A stretch of DNA of 64,000 bases, from assembly GCA_002633025.1 (NCBI GenBank), contig NMRB01000119.1, positions 292,553 to 356,552 on the forward strand, in the 5' to 3' direction. A model generated the notes under the pieces. That model searched no databases. It was given only the letters and a program-made list of their open reading frames with translations, and was not told the origin of the DNA. This document shows positions 38,061-50,376 of the stretch, one piece after another. Origin of the DNA: Notospermus geniculatus. Lineage: Eukaryota; Nemertea; Pilidiophora; Heteronemertea; Lineidae. The translations under genes were made by a program, and so were the position numbers. Position 1 is the first letter of the stretch, and every line of letters starts with the position of its first letter.

Positions 38061-39161
38061 TTAAGTTTGTGAAAATACATAATATTTCAGAAACGCTTCC
38101 AATGCAAAGAAATTCTTCAGCACACAAAACTCAAAAGATGCCAGCTGGCATTAAAAGGTATCATTTCAACTTTCCATAATAATCATCACTCTGGTGTAAT
38201 TTGTACTTCTAGGAATCACCCACCAGCTGTTCAGTTCACTCCAAACAGTGTTCAATTTTGAACAGGTTTTACAAAGAGTTGAAAAACTATACACCTCATT
38301 TGGTGATTAAAAGTCACTTGGTGAGGTAGAAATTGCTATTCTTTACCACAAATCTCCGAGGAATTCTGAAACCTCAAGTCCTCGCGGCAAGTGGGGAGCC
38401 CATTGTTTCCATGGCTGTGATTGGACCACAAAAATCCATCTCATCTTCGAAGCGGTAATTAAGAACAACCTTCGGGGAGATGAAAAAGAGTGGCGCATAA
38501 CCGCAATTGTTCATACAAGGCTGCACTAATACAATCACTCTTTGGCTGTGAATGTTTGAGTCCTCAATACATTTTGAAACTTCATTCAATTTTGGGCAAC
38601 TTTAGATGAATTTATATCAAAATGGTTCAGATTTTACTGCGGCCACAGTTCTGACCTCATCCCACACGACATCTGGGGTACAATGGAAACTAGACCCAGC
38701 GTGCTTCACCAGCATCTCGTTTGAACTATTCAAATCTCATGATTGTTCTTTTCCTAATTTTGAATGAGCCATTGGAATGAAATGAAGTATAAGATTTCAA
38801 GATTCTTCAGAAGAATGCTTGAATATCACAGTGAAATATCTCCTTTTTGTTGGCATTTGCCCATTGTGTGGTCCTCTTGAGCTGATATTGACATAAAGGG
38901 CTACAAATGATTAAAGAAAAGCAGCGCGTGTGTCCTCGTGCAATGGTCAGAGGCCACTCTGGATACCGAAGTAAATTGATATTTTGAAAGCGTGTGGATT
39001 TATTGAATTGCAATTAAGTTGACATTGAACATTTTCTTTTCATTGAAGGATCGTTTGCAGTCAGAATATGGCCGCTGTCAAAATGATCAAAAACTGACGA
39101 CATCTACAAACATTATGAAATGAATAGATGAAAGACATTTTTCACCCTTCTCCAGTCCAGG

Positions 39162-39266
39162 CCCCGTATTCATAAAACTACTTAAGTCTAAGTATGACAG
39201 TTATCCTTTGTTCAACACAAAAGATAAGTATCATACTTAGACTTAAGTAGTTTTATGAATACGGGG
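39162..39266. mobile_element. Hairpin MITE with 5-bp target duplication
   Basis: A 105-bp near-perfect hairpin begins CCCCGTATTCATAAAAC and ends with its complement, with 36-bp perfect arms around a short loop. It is flanked by CCAGG at 39157-39161 and 39267-39271. Copy 2 (near 46491) shows the uninterrupted site CCAGTCCAGGTC, so insertion boundaries are directly visible. Confidence 0.93.
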
Positions 39267-39459
39267 CCAGGTCTTTTTCAGAAATAATGCAACTGCAGAA
39301 AAGGATTTCTTCAGCAAAAAGAACAAAAGAACCATGAGCAGTAAGTAGATTACACAAACCAAAAACATACTCAAGTTCTTATCCAAGTTGATCACTGCCT
39401 TTACAAATGTAGCTGACAGGGAAATACTAGTACCGGTACAACATCAACGTAACTGTAAT

Positions 39460-39655
39460 GTGACCCGTGAGAGCAAAATGAGTCGGAATGCGCACAGAAG
39501 ACCCAACATGTCCAAGGTGACACCAACGGTTTGTTGATTTCAAGATTTTCTGCCCATTGTGAAATTTGACTTTGTCGATTTCTGTAATTGTTGTATGGTG
39601 TCATCTTGGGTCTTCTTTCCAGCGCATTCCGACTCATTTTGCTGTCACGGGTCAC
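39460..39655. mobile_element. GTGACCCG inverted-repeat element (both duplication copies)
   Basis: Inverted arms GTGACCCGTGAGAGCAAAATGAGTCGGAATGCGC and the complementary end near 39620-39655 enclose about 125 bp. The counterpart in copy 2 is at 46683-46880. Because it occupies the same place in both copies, it predates their divergence. Confidence 0.8.
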
Positions 39656-40472
39656 ATATGATGGAATGGAGGAGGAAACTAGAGGCCCATGTGGAAGTGG
39701 CTTGTATTGTGAAATAGGATCACAGCCGTATGGAAGCGGAATGGAAATGTAGAAGCATAACACCCGAATTGATAAAAGTCACCCAAATTTGGCTGGCGGA
39801 GGAAGCCATACAGCCAGGCCTGAGGCTTGATACTTTCAAGGCCACATAGGAATTTCAAGGTCACTCATTCCCAATATGCAGACATCTGGCACGTTGAGTT
39901 TTCAACACTATTGTCTTAAAACATTTTTGTCTTCAAAACACCATTAACGGTGAAAACAGTTTGCTCGAGATTGGATTCAATATTCATGACCTTTTGAATA
40001 AGATAATTACAAACATTCAGAAGATATTTTTTAAAAGTGAACTGGACATCTAAAAAGCAAATGAACTTCCCTCACTTAAAATATCGTGTAACAGACGTTG
40101 ACTTTCAAATCAGTTCAATACTTCCAATTGTTAGTCAGACAAACGTATTATTGATTACTAGCTGCATGATTCAACTTAATTTTTAAGAAACTCTCCCATC
40201 TAAGCAGGTACCACACCCAAACAGTAACAAGATTGTTTGTTGTCATCTCTTAAACTCAGTCAACATTCATTTGTGGACAAATAGTTACTGACATCAACTG
40301 ATTTTCTTTCTAAGTTTTTTTCATTACAATATTTTCTTACAAATTTATATGGCACTAATTATAATTAGGCCTATTATAAGTGTCTGCCTGTTCTTAGAAT
40401 AAAGATGGATGTCAAATGAAAGATTTTTATGTCATATCACGACGACTTGAATTTGATCAAGAACGTACAGTT

Positions 40473-40695
40473 ACCGTATACGCAAATATTTTCATGGGAT
40501 AATATTTCACGAATAGAACTTTTTTTTTCTGTTTTTTTTTGTTTCGCGTGGATTAATGTCCGCATCAAGGGCTGGGAAGGGAACTGACTGGATTGTTAGG
40601 GAATCTTTTATGCCTGTATTAACATTCGCGGCAGAATTTTGATTTCGTGATTTCCGCGAGGATTTTTACACGCGAAAATATTTGCGTATACGGTG
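40473..40695. mobile_element. ACCGTATACGCAAATATTTTC MITE in copy 1
   Basis: Terminal inverted repeats ACCGTATACGCAAATATTTTC and GAAAATATTTGCGTATACGGT are 21 bp and perfect. The body is T-rich, with further imperfect CGCG-containing inverted arms. Copy 2 carries it at 47700-47922, so it predates the duplication or allele split. Confidence 0.88.
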
Positions 40696-41218
40696 GTAGC
40701 CTATGACCTAATGATCACCATGACACAAACTCTACACCAAAACTTCCCCATCAAAAATATGACCCACACAGCAATGATTTTACTAATGAAATTTCACGTG
40801 ATTTTCTCGCCTGAATTCTGATTTGTTCTCGCTGATTGAGCAGATGGGTGCTACTGTTAACATTGGAGACCTCAGCGCTCTCACCTTGATGCTCTCGTAA
40901 TTAGATTGTCTCTACCTTTTCACCTCCTTTGTGGTGGGGGCATAATGAGCAATGATGCTGAGTCAGGTCGGTATTAACCGCATAATTCTCAAACCTGGAC
41001 CCATTCTGCACAGAATGCACTCTGATATGCCATAGGCCAACTATAGTCACAGGGGCACGGCTAGTTATTCCACTGAACTGATGCACATGAAATGTCCCTG
41101 ATAACCAATTTTGCGGGCTGTCAGAGTGGTGCCGAGGAAACATGCGGCACCTGTCATTGCAGAGGTTCCCGTGCGGATTGTTCAAACCCCAGTCAAACCC
41201 ATTGAGGGTTTAACTGGG

Positions 41219-41458
41219 CAGGGGCGTAGCCAGCGGGGGGGAGGCAGGGGGCCAAATGCCCTGAGCAAAAAGGGTCCACAATTTTTTCCCCTAAAAGGTC
41301 ATTTTCCCTCTTCAAGCCGAATTATTGTGGTGTCAGGATGTAGATTTCAATTTTTTTCTGGGGGACCCCCAGACCCCCTCTGAATTTGCTCTTCAGACTC
41401 AATCAATTTTGCCCCCCCCCCCCAGGCCATAAAAGCTACATGTAGCTCAATGCCCCTG
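41219..41458. mobile_element. CAGGGGCGTAGC MITE with 5-bp target duplication (copy 1)
   Basis: The element runs from CAGGGGCGTAGCC to GCCCCTG, with C- and G-rich inner arms, and is flanked by CTGGG at 41214-41218 and 41459-41463. The body matches 14824-15088 in inverted order (CCCCTAAAAGGTCATTTTCCCTC). Copy 2 has its left end at 48447, cut off by the N at 48515. Confidence 0.85.
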
Positions 41459-43029
41459 CTGGGGTTTGCAAAGTTGTGGGTTGATCTCCCAGGTTTCCTC
41501 CTTTACGACAACATGTATGCTTTATTTGCCCAAATTGTCCATAAAAAATATGGAGCCAATATGCCATATTTTGGGGCTCTCTCAACTCAATATAATGAAT
41601 ATGTCTTACCTCCTGTGCTCCTTCAATCCTGCCGTTTTCATTTTAAGCCATCACTATACCCTGCTGCCCCCTGCACTAATACTTAACAACTACTTCAGTT
41701 GATTCATGATCACTCTAAAACGATAACTGTCTGAACACATGAATAGTTGCATCAGCTATTGCGCTATCTTTTACCATCTCTCCACAAGCCCATTCATGGA
41801 GCAGATGGCAGAAATTCGGCCTTTGATTGAAATACATGTCGCTAGGCAAAAGTTTGAAAAGATTGTCATATATTCTTGTGCAAGGTTGTTGGTTGATCTC
41901 CATGGTTTAATGAATCACGATGGAGAATATCACATAAGAACAAAGACAACTTAAAAAGGAGAAAGGACGTCACTGGGTGGTATGTCTCATTTGCCATTTG
42001 ATGAATTGACATTTGACCAAAGTGATGCCTCAGACATGATGAGTCAAAACAAGATGAAAACAACGACCACTGACTCAACTCTTTAGATAATTCTTCGTGG
42101 GTACTGTCCATATAAATGGATTGGCTAACCAAATATCAATCTGTAGACTCATCAACTGGAAAACCTCCCTTCCATCAACACAACGAGAGACTGCGAGATC
42201 TTGATACAGATACCCATGCTGCCCCCTAGCCTAAATGGCTCAAACTAAACTGACTTGTTCAGAAGGTAAGTACTCAGTATCCTTCATGTCCTTGGCATTC
42301 AAATGTAGTCTTTTTGATTGCCATACTCTAAAAATAAATGCAATCTTGCGATTCTGACAAACCACGCTGCTCAGAATTCTGAACAGATTTTCGGAAAATA
42401 CCACTTAAAACACTCCTAGATTTCAACACCACTGAGGAATGTCAAAGAAAAACTTGCAACAAAATCAATTATTAATAACACAAAATCTGTTTTCTTAGCC
42501 ATCCAACCCCACAACAATTTATCTCATTTCTTCAATCAAGATATCATTGACTGTCTCAACTAGGCGTGTGCCATTTTTTAACAGCACGTGCCTTCCTTGA
42601 GTCCTTGAAATGGTTGATTACACTCTGACTGTGCTAAACGACAGCTTGTGCCACCACATGGGCAAGGATCCACATTATCGGAGGAACGATGCCACAGGCA
42701 ATGACACCAGTTTCTTTTTAACCTTTGCTCTGAGATGAGAATAGAGAAAAGTGATGGAGCACAAATGGTCTACTATCGTTTCAAAGAGAACAGGTGCCTC
42801 CAACAATCGGCTCTCCTGGCATATGTGCCTGGCCACAAAAGATCACAGTACTCCCCTGATTTGAGTTCCCCAAATGCGGATATTACCAACAGAAATTGAC
42901 AACCCATCAGGCTCCAGTTTCCTCCTACATTTCCACATTTCATTAGGAGTTTTTTCCTTTTTGCTGTTCTGAACTGAAGGCAAAAACGTCAACAATTTAA
43001 AGCGAAAAATGCCCATTCGAGGCAGAAAT

Positions 43030-43239
43030 GTGACCCTCCACAGCAATGAGAACCAGTCGCATGACGCTCTTACATGTACCCCGGCAGGTTGGGACAAATG
43101 TTTGTCAGTTTCAATATTGTCTGTCTGTTATGATGAAATCTGAAATAATCTATTTCTTCCAATTCTCTTCTGGTGTCATCTTTAGTTCATTGCGGCTCAA
43201 CTTCTGAGCGACATGCGACTGGTTTTGCTGTGGAGTCAC
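43030..43239. mobile_element. GTGACCCTCCACAGCA-type MITE, copy 1 only
   Basis: The ends are GTGACCCTCCACAGCA and TGCTGTGGAGTCAC, with inner arms CCAGTCGCATGA and CATGCGACTGG. It is followed directly by AAAT, which also precedes it. Copy 2 has GAGGCATAAATAATCG at this place without the element. A related copy is at 16348-16540, and more distant GTGACC/GTCAC elements lie at 39460-39655 and 46683-46880. Confidence 0.85.
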
Positions 43240-43963
43240 AAATAAATGATCGCTTCCACAAAACCCCAGTTGCGTCTTATCTTGCCAATATGATTCTAAT
43301 TATGAACTTTGACTATCTCATCAAAGGTGACAATGACAATAAATTTCTGAAAACACCCCAGGCCACCTGCGCAAAACATCAAGGATAAAAATCCACAGCA
43401 ATCGAACTTCAATTCTAATACACTAATACCAGCATGTCAATTACAAAAAGTTATAACTCATGAACGGAGATTTTGAGATCCACGGTGAACTTCCAAGATC
43501 TTATTACAATCCAACCAGGGCTTTTTGGCTTCTATTATATCTTATTACAATCTTAGTGGTGCACAATCATCAAATCTTTTGGATTCAGATGGATTTGCGG
43601 CTTAATCTACTGAAACAAAAAAGTGCCGATTGCGGTTTTTATCATTGATGTCTGTGACAGGCCCAACAAAGACAAGAGAGAAAACTGATGGAACCAGTAT
43701 GTTATGATATTCTGCATCATAAAATGATTACCTCATAAAGAATAAAGCAAAATTCCATAATTCATAACATATACAAAAGGTTTTCACATTTTTATAAGTT
43801 CAGTTATGACAGGTGGACTACAGGCCTTAGTTTTCAGGATGAAACAGAATATTATTATGATATACGGTACCATAAAAATTTATAGTAATCAGGACAAACA
43901 CCTGGCATAATAATTATGTCCACCAGATTCTCAGCAACTGTAATACATGGACTTTTTTATCAT

Positions 43964-44018
43964 GAGTCTGTCCTAGAGTTTCGGATTGTGTGTCAATTTT
44001 TGTGCTTTTCATCTCTTT
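43964..44018 (-). mobile_element. 55-bp retroposon fragment with 15-bp target duplication (copy 2 only)
   Basis: The insertion is flanked by GGACTTTTTTATCAT at 43949-43963 and 44019-44033; copy 1 has a single such site. On the minus strand it begins AAAGAGATGAAAAGCACAAA and continues TCCGAAACTCTAG, which joins two parts of the element at 7850-8743, so it shows the unrearranged order of that family. Confidence 0.85.
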
Positions 44019-45315
44019 GGACTTTTTTATCATAGTTCAGAAAGGACAATCACTGACCAAATACTGAACAACTTCAGCAACTGAATATACTTTTACAATG
44101 CCATAAGAATTAGACTTCAGGACAAATTCTTGGCCCAATAATGAATGTCTACAGATTCAGCAAAATTTAATATTTGATCATGACTTTAGAATTAGACTTC
44201 AGGACAGGTTTAGTTCAGCATGACAATCATCCCTAACACCAACTGAAGTGGGAGATACATGTAGTTGCAAGTCAACCTCCGGCCGAACTTACGAACAAAC
44301 ATATTGGCCACTATCACTGACCTAAGATTCACAATAGTTCAATTATAATTTTGATGAAAATTTCAGGCATGAGTTATCATGATATTGCTGGATATCTGTT
44401 TTGTCATGACAATGATACATATCCATATCCCCCTTAGGAGTTAACCAATACTTTTAGGTCAGTGATGCCCAGAAGTCAAACACCATGCCCACCAATGTAC
44501 TCACCCACAACTTGGTAATGGAATATGACTGGCTCTTGATGAAACTACTATTATATTCCTGATTTGGGTGTCGACAATATGGAACATTTTTCTGTGAGAT
44601 TACCAAGATAATCCAAGTGCAATTTAACACCAATTACAAGCAAACTGGAAATGAGAGAAATAACCATTGTTTTCAAGCATGATGAGAGATACTGCTGAAT
44701 CAATGCATTGATCGCTATGAATTTACTCTTACTTTGGATCTGTATGGAAAATTAGCCATTGTCTACACTAATCTTAACTAATGACCATTTTGTTGTAGCT
44801 TTGCAATGGAAATATTTGATATTATATCATTATATCACTAATATTGGTTGAGATGAAGCATTTAGATTGTATCCCCTCATTCCAAGTAAGGCTACACCTT
44901 GATATCAAATATTAAGATATCACAAGATGATATCTCGCTTGAAAATGACCATAAGAATTAGATAACATCATAATGAGAATCTTAGGATGGTCAAATAATG
45001 GAGCTGCATAATAAAATGCAATATGCAGTTGGATCACCGTCATACAATAGGCAATCAGTTATCTGTGGTGCAGCTCTTTTACCACAAGATTACCTCCGAT
45101 ATTTATCTGCGGAAAATCATGAATTATAAAGCAACTACTGGAATGACAACAGGAGTATTTGATAGGTATAACCTTGGAGGAATTAATTCCCAAAGGTATA
45201 ACTTCCTCAGTTTTGAGGACTTTTTTTCATCATCGAGTTTCAACTTTGCCCCAACTTTGTCTCTGTCATCCCCCCCCCCCCAATTTCACCAAATCTCAGG
45301 AAAAAAGATTCAGTA

Positions 45316-45411
45316 NNNNNNNNNNNNNNNNNNNNNNNNNNNNNNNNNNNNNNNNNNNNNNNNNNNNNNNNNNNNNNNNNNNNNNNNNNNNNNNNNNNNN
45401 NNNNNNNNNNN
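45316..45411. other. Assembly gap (96 N)
   Basis: A run of N in duplication copy 2. Other N positions are 15031-15034, 37087, 48515 and 50998. Those at 37087 and 48515 coincide with the places where copy 1 and copy 2 stop matching. Confidence 0.99.
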
Positions 45412-46682
45412 TACATAATATTTCAGAAACGCTTCCAATGCAAAGAAATTCTTCAGCACACAAAACTCAAAAGATGCCAGCTGGCATTAAAAGGTATCAT
45501 TTCAACTTTCCATAATAATCATCACTCTGGTGTAATTTGTACTTCTAGGAATCACCCACCAGCTGTTCAGTTCACTCCAAACAGTGTTCAATTTTGAACA
45601 GGTTTTACAAAGAGTTGAAAAACTATACACCTCATTTGGTGATTAAAAGTCACTTGGTGAGGTAGAAATTGCTATTCTTTACCGCAAATCTCCGAGGAAT
45701 TCTGAAACTTCAACTCCTCGCGGCAAGTGGGGAGCCCATTGTTTCCATGGCTGTGATTGGACCACAAAAATCCATCTCATCTTCGAAGCGGTAATTAAGA
45801 ACAACCTTCGGGGAGATGAAAAAGAGTGGCGCATAACCGCAATTGTTCATACAAGGCTGCACTAATACAATCACTCTTTGGATGTGAATGTTTGAGTCCT
45901 CAATACATTTTGAAACTTTATTCAATTTTGGGCAACTTTAGATGAATTCGTATCAAAAATGGTTCAAATTTTACTGCGGCCACAATTCTGACCTCATCCC
46001 ACACGACATCTGGGGTACAATGGAAACTAGACCCAGCGTGCTTCACCAGCATCTCGTTTGAACTATTCAAATCTCATGATTGTTCTTTTCCTAATCTTGA
46101 ATGAGCCATTGGAATGAAATGAAGTATAAGATTTCAAGATTCTTCAGAAGAATGCTTGAATATCACAGTGAAATATCTCCTTTTTGTTGGCATTTGCCCA
46201 TTGTGTGGTCCTCTTGAGCTGATATTGACATAAAGGGCTACAAATGATTAAAGAAAAGCAGCGCGTGTGTCCTCGTGCAATGGTCAGAGGCCACTCTGGA
46301 TAACGAAGTAAATTGATATTTTGAAAGCGTGTGGATTTATTGAATTGCAATTAAGTTGACATTGAACATTTTCTTTTCATTGAAGGATCGTTTGCAGTCA
46401 GAATATGGCTGCTGTCAAAATGATCAAAAACTGACGACATCTACAAACATTATGAAATGAATAGATGAAAGACATTTTTCACCCTTCTCCAGTCCAGGTC
46501 TTTTTCAGAAATAATGCAACTGCAGAAAAGGATTTATTCAACAAAAAGAACAAAAGAACCATGAGCAGTAAGTAGATTACACAAACAAAAAACATATACT
46601 CAAGTTCTTATCCAAGTTGATCACTGCCTTTACAAATGTAGCTGGCAGGGAAATACTAGTACAACATCAACGTAACTGTAAT

Positions 46683-46880
46683 GTGACCTGTGACAGCAAA
46701 ATCAGTTGGAATGCGCACAGAAGATGACCCAACATGTCCAAGGTGACGCCAACGGTTTGTTGATTTCAGGATTGTCTGCCCATTGTGAAATTTGACTTTG
46801 TCGATTTCTGTAATTGTTGTATGGTATCATCTTTTGTCATCTTGGGTGTTCTTTCCAGCGCATTTTGCTGTCACGGTCAC
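46683..46880. mobile_element. GTGACC inverted-repeat element, copy 2 counterpart
   Basis: The copy 2 equivalent of 39460-39655, with small indels in both arms (for example GTGACCTGTGACAGC) and an extra CATCTTTTGT segment in the body. Confidence 0.78.
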
Positions 46881-47699
46881 ATATAAATGATGGAATGGAG
46901 GAGGAAACTAGAGGCCCATGTGAAAGTGGCTTGTATTGTGAAATAGGATCACAGCCGTATGGAAGCGGAATGGAAATGTAGAAGCATAATACCCGAATTG
47001 ATAAAAGTCACCCAAATTTGGCTGGCGGAGGAAGCCATACAGCCAGGCCTGAGGCTTGATACTTTTCAAGGCCACATAGGAATTTCAAGGTCACTCATTC
47101 CCAATATGCAGACATCTGGCACGTTGAGTTTTCAACACTATTGTCTTAAAACATTTTTGTCTTCAAAACAACATTAACGGTGAAAACAATTTGACTGTGA
47201 TTTGATTCAATATTCATGACCTTTTGAATAAGATAATTACAAACATTCAGAAGTATTTTTTTAAAAGTGAACTGGACATCTAAAAATCAAATGAACTTCC
47301 CTCACTTAAAATATCGTGTAACAGACGTTGACTTTCAAATCAGTTCAATACTTCCAATTGTTAGTCAGACAAACGTATTATTGATTACTAGCTGCATGAT
47401 TCAACTTAATTTTTAAGAAACTCTCCCATCTAAGCAGGTACCACACCCAAACAGTAACAAGATTGTTTGTTGTCATCTCTTAAACTCAGTCAACATTCAT
47501 TTGTGGACAAATAGTTACTGACATCAACTGATTTTCTTAGTTTTTTTCACTGCAATATTTTCTTACAAAGTTTAAATGGCACTAAGGACAATTAGGCCTA
47601 TCATAAGTGTCTGCCTGTTCTTAGAATAAAGACGGATGTCAAATGAAAGATTTTTATGTCATATCAGGATGACTTGAATTTAATCAAGAATGTACAGTT

Positions 47700-47922
47700 A
47701 CCGTATACGCAAATATTTTCGCGGGATAATATTTCACGAATAGAACATTTTTTTTCTGTTTTTTTTTGTTTCGCGTGGATTAATGTCCACATCAAGGGCA
47801 GGGAAGGGAACTGACTGGATTGTTGGGGGAATCTTTTATGCCTGTATTAACATTCGCGGCGGAATTTTGATTTCGTGATTTCCGCGCGGATTTTTACACG
47901 CGAAAATGTTTGCGTATACGGT
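47700..47922. mobile_element. ACCGTATACGCAAATATTTTC MITE in copy 2
   Basis: Counterpart of 40473-40695 with several substitutions (GCGGGATAA in place of ATGGGATAA, one change in the right arm). Confidence 0.87.
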
Positions 47923-48446
47923 GGCTGCCTATGACCTAATGGTCACCATGACACAAACTCTACACCAAAACTTCCCCATCAAAAATATGACCCACACAGC
48001 AATGATTTTACTAATGAAATTTCACGTGATTTTCTCGCCTGAATTCTGATTTGTTCTCGCTGATTGAGCAGATGGGTGCTACTGTTAACATTGGAGACCT
48101 CAGTGCTCTCACCTTGATGCTCTCGTAATTAGATTGTCTCTACCTTTTCACCTCCTTTGTGGTGGGGGCATAATGAGCAATGATGCTGAGTCAGGTCGGT
48201 ATTAACCGCATAATTCTCAAACCTGGACCCATTCTGCACAGAATGCACTCTGATATGCCATAGGCCAACTATAGTCACAGGGGCACGGCTAGTTATTCCA
48301 CTGAACTGATGCACATGAAATGTCCCTGATAACCAATTTTGCGGGCTGTCAGAGTGGTGCCGAGGAAACATGCGGCACCTGTCATTGCAGAGGTTCCCGT
48401 GCGGATTGTTCAAACCCCAGTCAAACCCATTGAGGGTTTAACTGGG

Positions 48447-48514
48447 CAGGGGCGTAGCCAGCGGGGGGGAGGCAGGGGGCCAAATGCCCTGAGCAAAAAG
48501 GGTCCACAATTTTT
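48447..48514. mobile_element. CAGGGGCGTAGC MITE, left end only (copy 2)
   Basis: The first 68 bp of the element at 41219 are present, and then the sequence stops matching at a single N (48515). This is better explained by an assembly join than by biological truncation. Confidence 0.75.
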
Positions 48515-48515
48515 N

Positions 48516-48610
48516 CCAGAAGTATTTACTTCTGGTAGCTCGACTTGAAAGTGCCAGCCTGAAGAAGACCCCGGTTAGGGTCGAAAATTTGCAAAATTTC
48601 TGGAGGACGA
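48516..48610 (+). repeat. Fragment of the hammerhead-like repeat family
   Basis: GCCAGCCTGAAGAAGACC, a 5-bp hairpin closing in GGGTC and GAAAATTTGCAAAATTTCTGG match the right arm of the 7850-8743 element. It starts at the N at 48515 and ends near 48610, where copy 1 homology resumes soon after. Confidence 0.7.
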
Positions 48611-50376
48611 CTTTTACCCTAATTTGCTCAAATAGTCAATGGAGCCAATATGCCATATTTTGGGGCTCCCTCAACTCAATATTTATTTTAACAAATGTGT
48701 TATGTCTTACCTCCTGTGCTCCTTCAAACCTGCCGTTTTCATTTTAAGCCATCACTGTACCCTGCTGCCCCCTGCACTAATACTTAACAACTACTAACAG
48801 TTGATTCATGATCACTCTAAAACGATAACTGTCTGAACACATGAATAGTTGCATCAGCTATTGCGCTATCTTTCACCATCTCTCCACAAGCCCATTCATG
48901 AAGCAGATGGCAGAAATTCGGCCTTTGATTGAAATACATGTCGCTAGGCAAAAGTTTTTGAAAAGAGTGTCATATAGATTCTTGTGCAAGGTTGTTGGTT
49001 GATCTCCATGGTTTAATGAATCACGATGGAGAATATCACATAAGAACAAAGACAACTTAAAGGAGAAAGGACGTCACTGGGTGGTATGTCTCATTTGCCA
49101 TTTGATGAATTGACATTTGACCAAAGTGATGCCTCAGACATGATGAGTCAAAACAAGATGAAAACAAAGACCACTGACTCAACTCTTTAGATAATTCTTG
49201 GTGGGACTGTCCATACAAATGGATTGGCTAACCAAATATCAATCTGTATACTCATCAACTGGAAACCCTCCTTTCCATCAACACGACGAGAGACGGCGAG
49301 ATCTTGATACAGATCCCCATGCTGCCCCCTAGCCTAAATGGCTCAAACTAAACTGACTTGTTCAGAAGATAAGTACTCAGTATCCTTCATGTCCTTGGCA
49401 TTCAAATGTAGTCTTTTTGATTACCATACTCTAAAAATAAATGCAATCTTGCGATTCTGACAAACCACGCTGCTCAGAATTCTGAATGACAGATTTTTGG
49501 AAAATACCACTTAAAACACTCCTAGATTTCAACACCACTGAGGAATGTCAAAGAAAAACAATTATTAATAACTCAATTATTAATAACACAAAATCTGTTT
49601 TCTTAGCCATCCAACCCCACATCAATTTATCTCATTTCTTCAATCAAGATATCATTGACTGTCTCAACTAGGCATGTGCCGTTTTTTAACAGCACGTGCC
49701 TTCCTTGAGTCCTTGAAATGGTTGATTACACTCGGACTGTGCTAAACGACAGCTTGTGCCACCACATGGGCAAGGATCCACATTATCGGAGGAACGATGC
49801 CACAGGCAATGACACCAGTTTCTTTTTAACCTTTGCTCTGAGATGAGAATAGAGAAAAGTGATACAGCACAAATGGTCTCCTGTCTTTCCAACAATCGGC
49901 TCTCCTGGCATATGTGCCGGGCCACAAAAGATCAGTGCTCCCCTGATTTATGGGTTCCCCAAATGCGGGCATTAGCCCTACCTACAGAAATTGACAACCC
50001 ATCGGGCTCCAGTTTCCTCCTACATTTCCACATTTCATTAGGAGTTAATTCCTTTTCCTGTTCTCAACTGAAGGCAAAAATGTCAACCAACTTAAAGAGA
50101 AAAATGCCCATTCGAGGCATAAATAATCGTTTGTACAAAACCCCAGTGCAGGGACCCAATCCTGCCAATATGATTCTAATTATGAACTTTGACTATCTCA
50201 TCAAAGGTGACAATGACAATAAATTTCTGAAAACACCCCAGGCCACCTGCGCAAAACATCAAGGATAAAAATCCACAGCAATTGAACTTCAATTCTAATA
50301 CACTAATACCAGCATGTCAATTACAAAAAGTTATAACTCATGAACGGAGATTTTGAGATCCACGGTGAACTTCCAA

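Larger units (their letters stand above)
35907..43496 (+). repeat. Duplication copy 1 (7.6 kb)
   Basis: This segment is repeated in the same orientation at 43497-50376. It starts at GATCTTATTACAATCC and ends at GGTGAACTTCCAA, where copy 2 begins abruptly with the same GATCTTATTACAATCC. Matching blocks are 35907-37085, 38076-41284 and 41551-43496, with only scattered differences by eye. Copy 1 alone carries a nested MITE stack (37084-38060), a hairpin MITE (39162-39266) and another MITE (43030-43239). No gene was recognised inside; longer open frames (for example 37789-37253 minus) fall in transposon sequence. Confidence 0.95.
43497..50376 (+). repeat. Duplication copy 2 (6.9 kb, contains assembly gap)
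   Basis: This is the second copy of 35907-43496. Blocks 43497-44779, 45412-48514 and 48631-50376 match copy 1. It has its own 55-bp retroposon-like insertion (43964-44018), a unique stretch at 44780-45315, a run of 96 N (45316-45411) and a single N at 48515 where the match to copy 1 stops. After 48515 it contains a fragment of the hammerhead-like repeat in place of the CAGGGGCGTAGC element. Right of 50376 the sequence is single copy. Confidence 0.95.

Noticed and set aside
45023-45515. Frames crossing the N run
   Set aside because: They are continuous only because N codons were read through.
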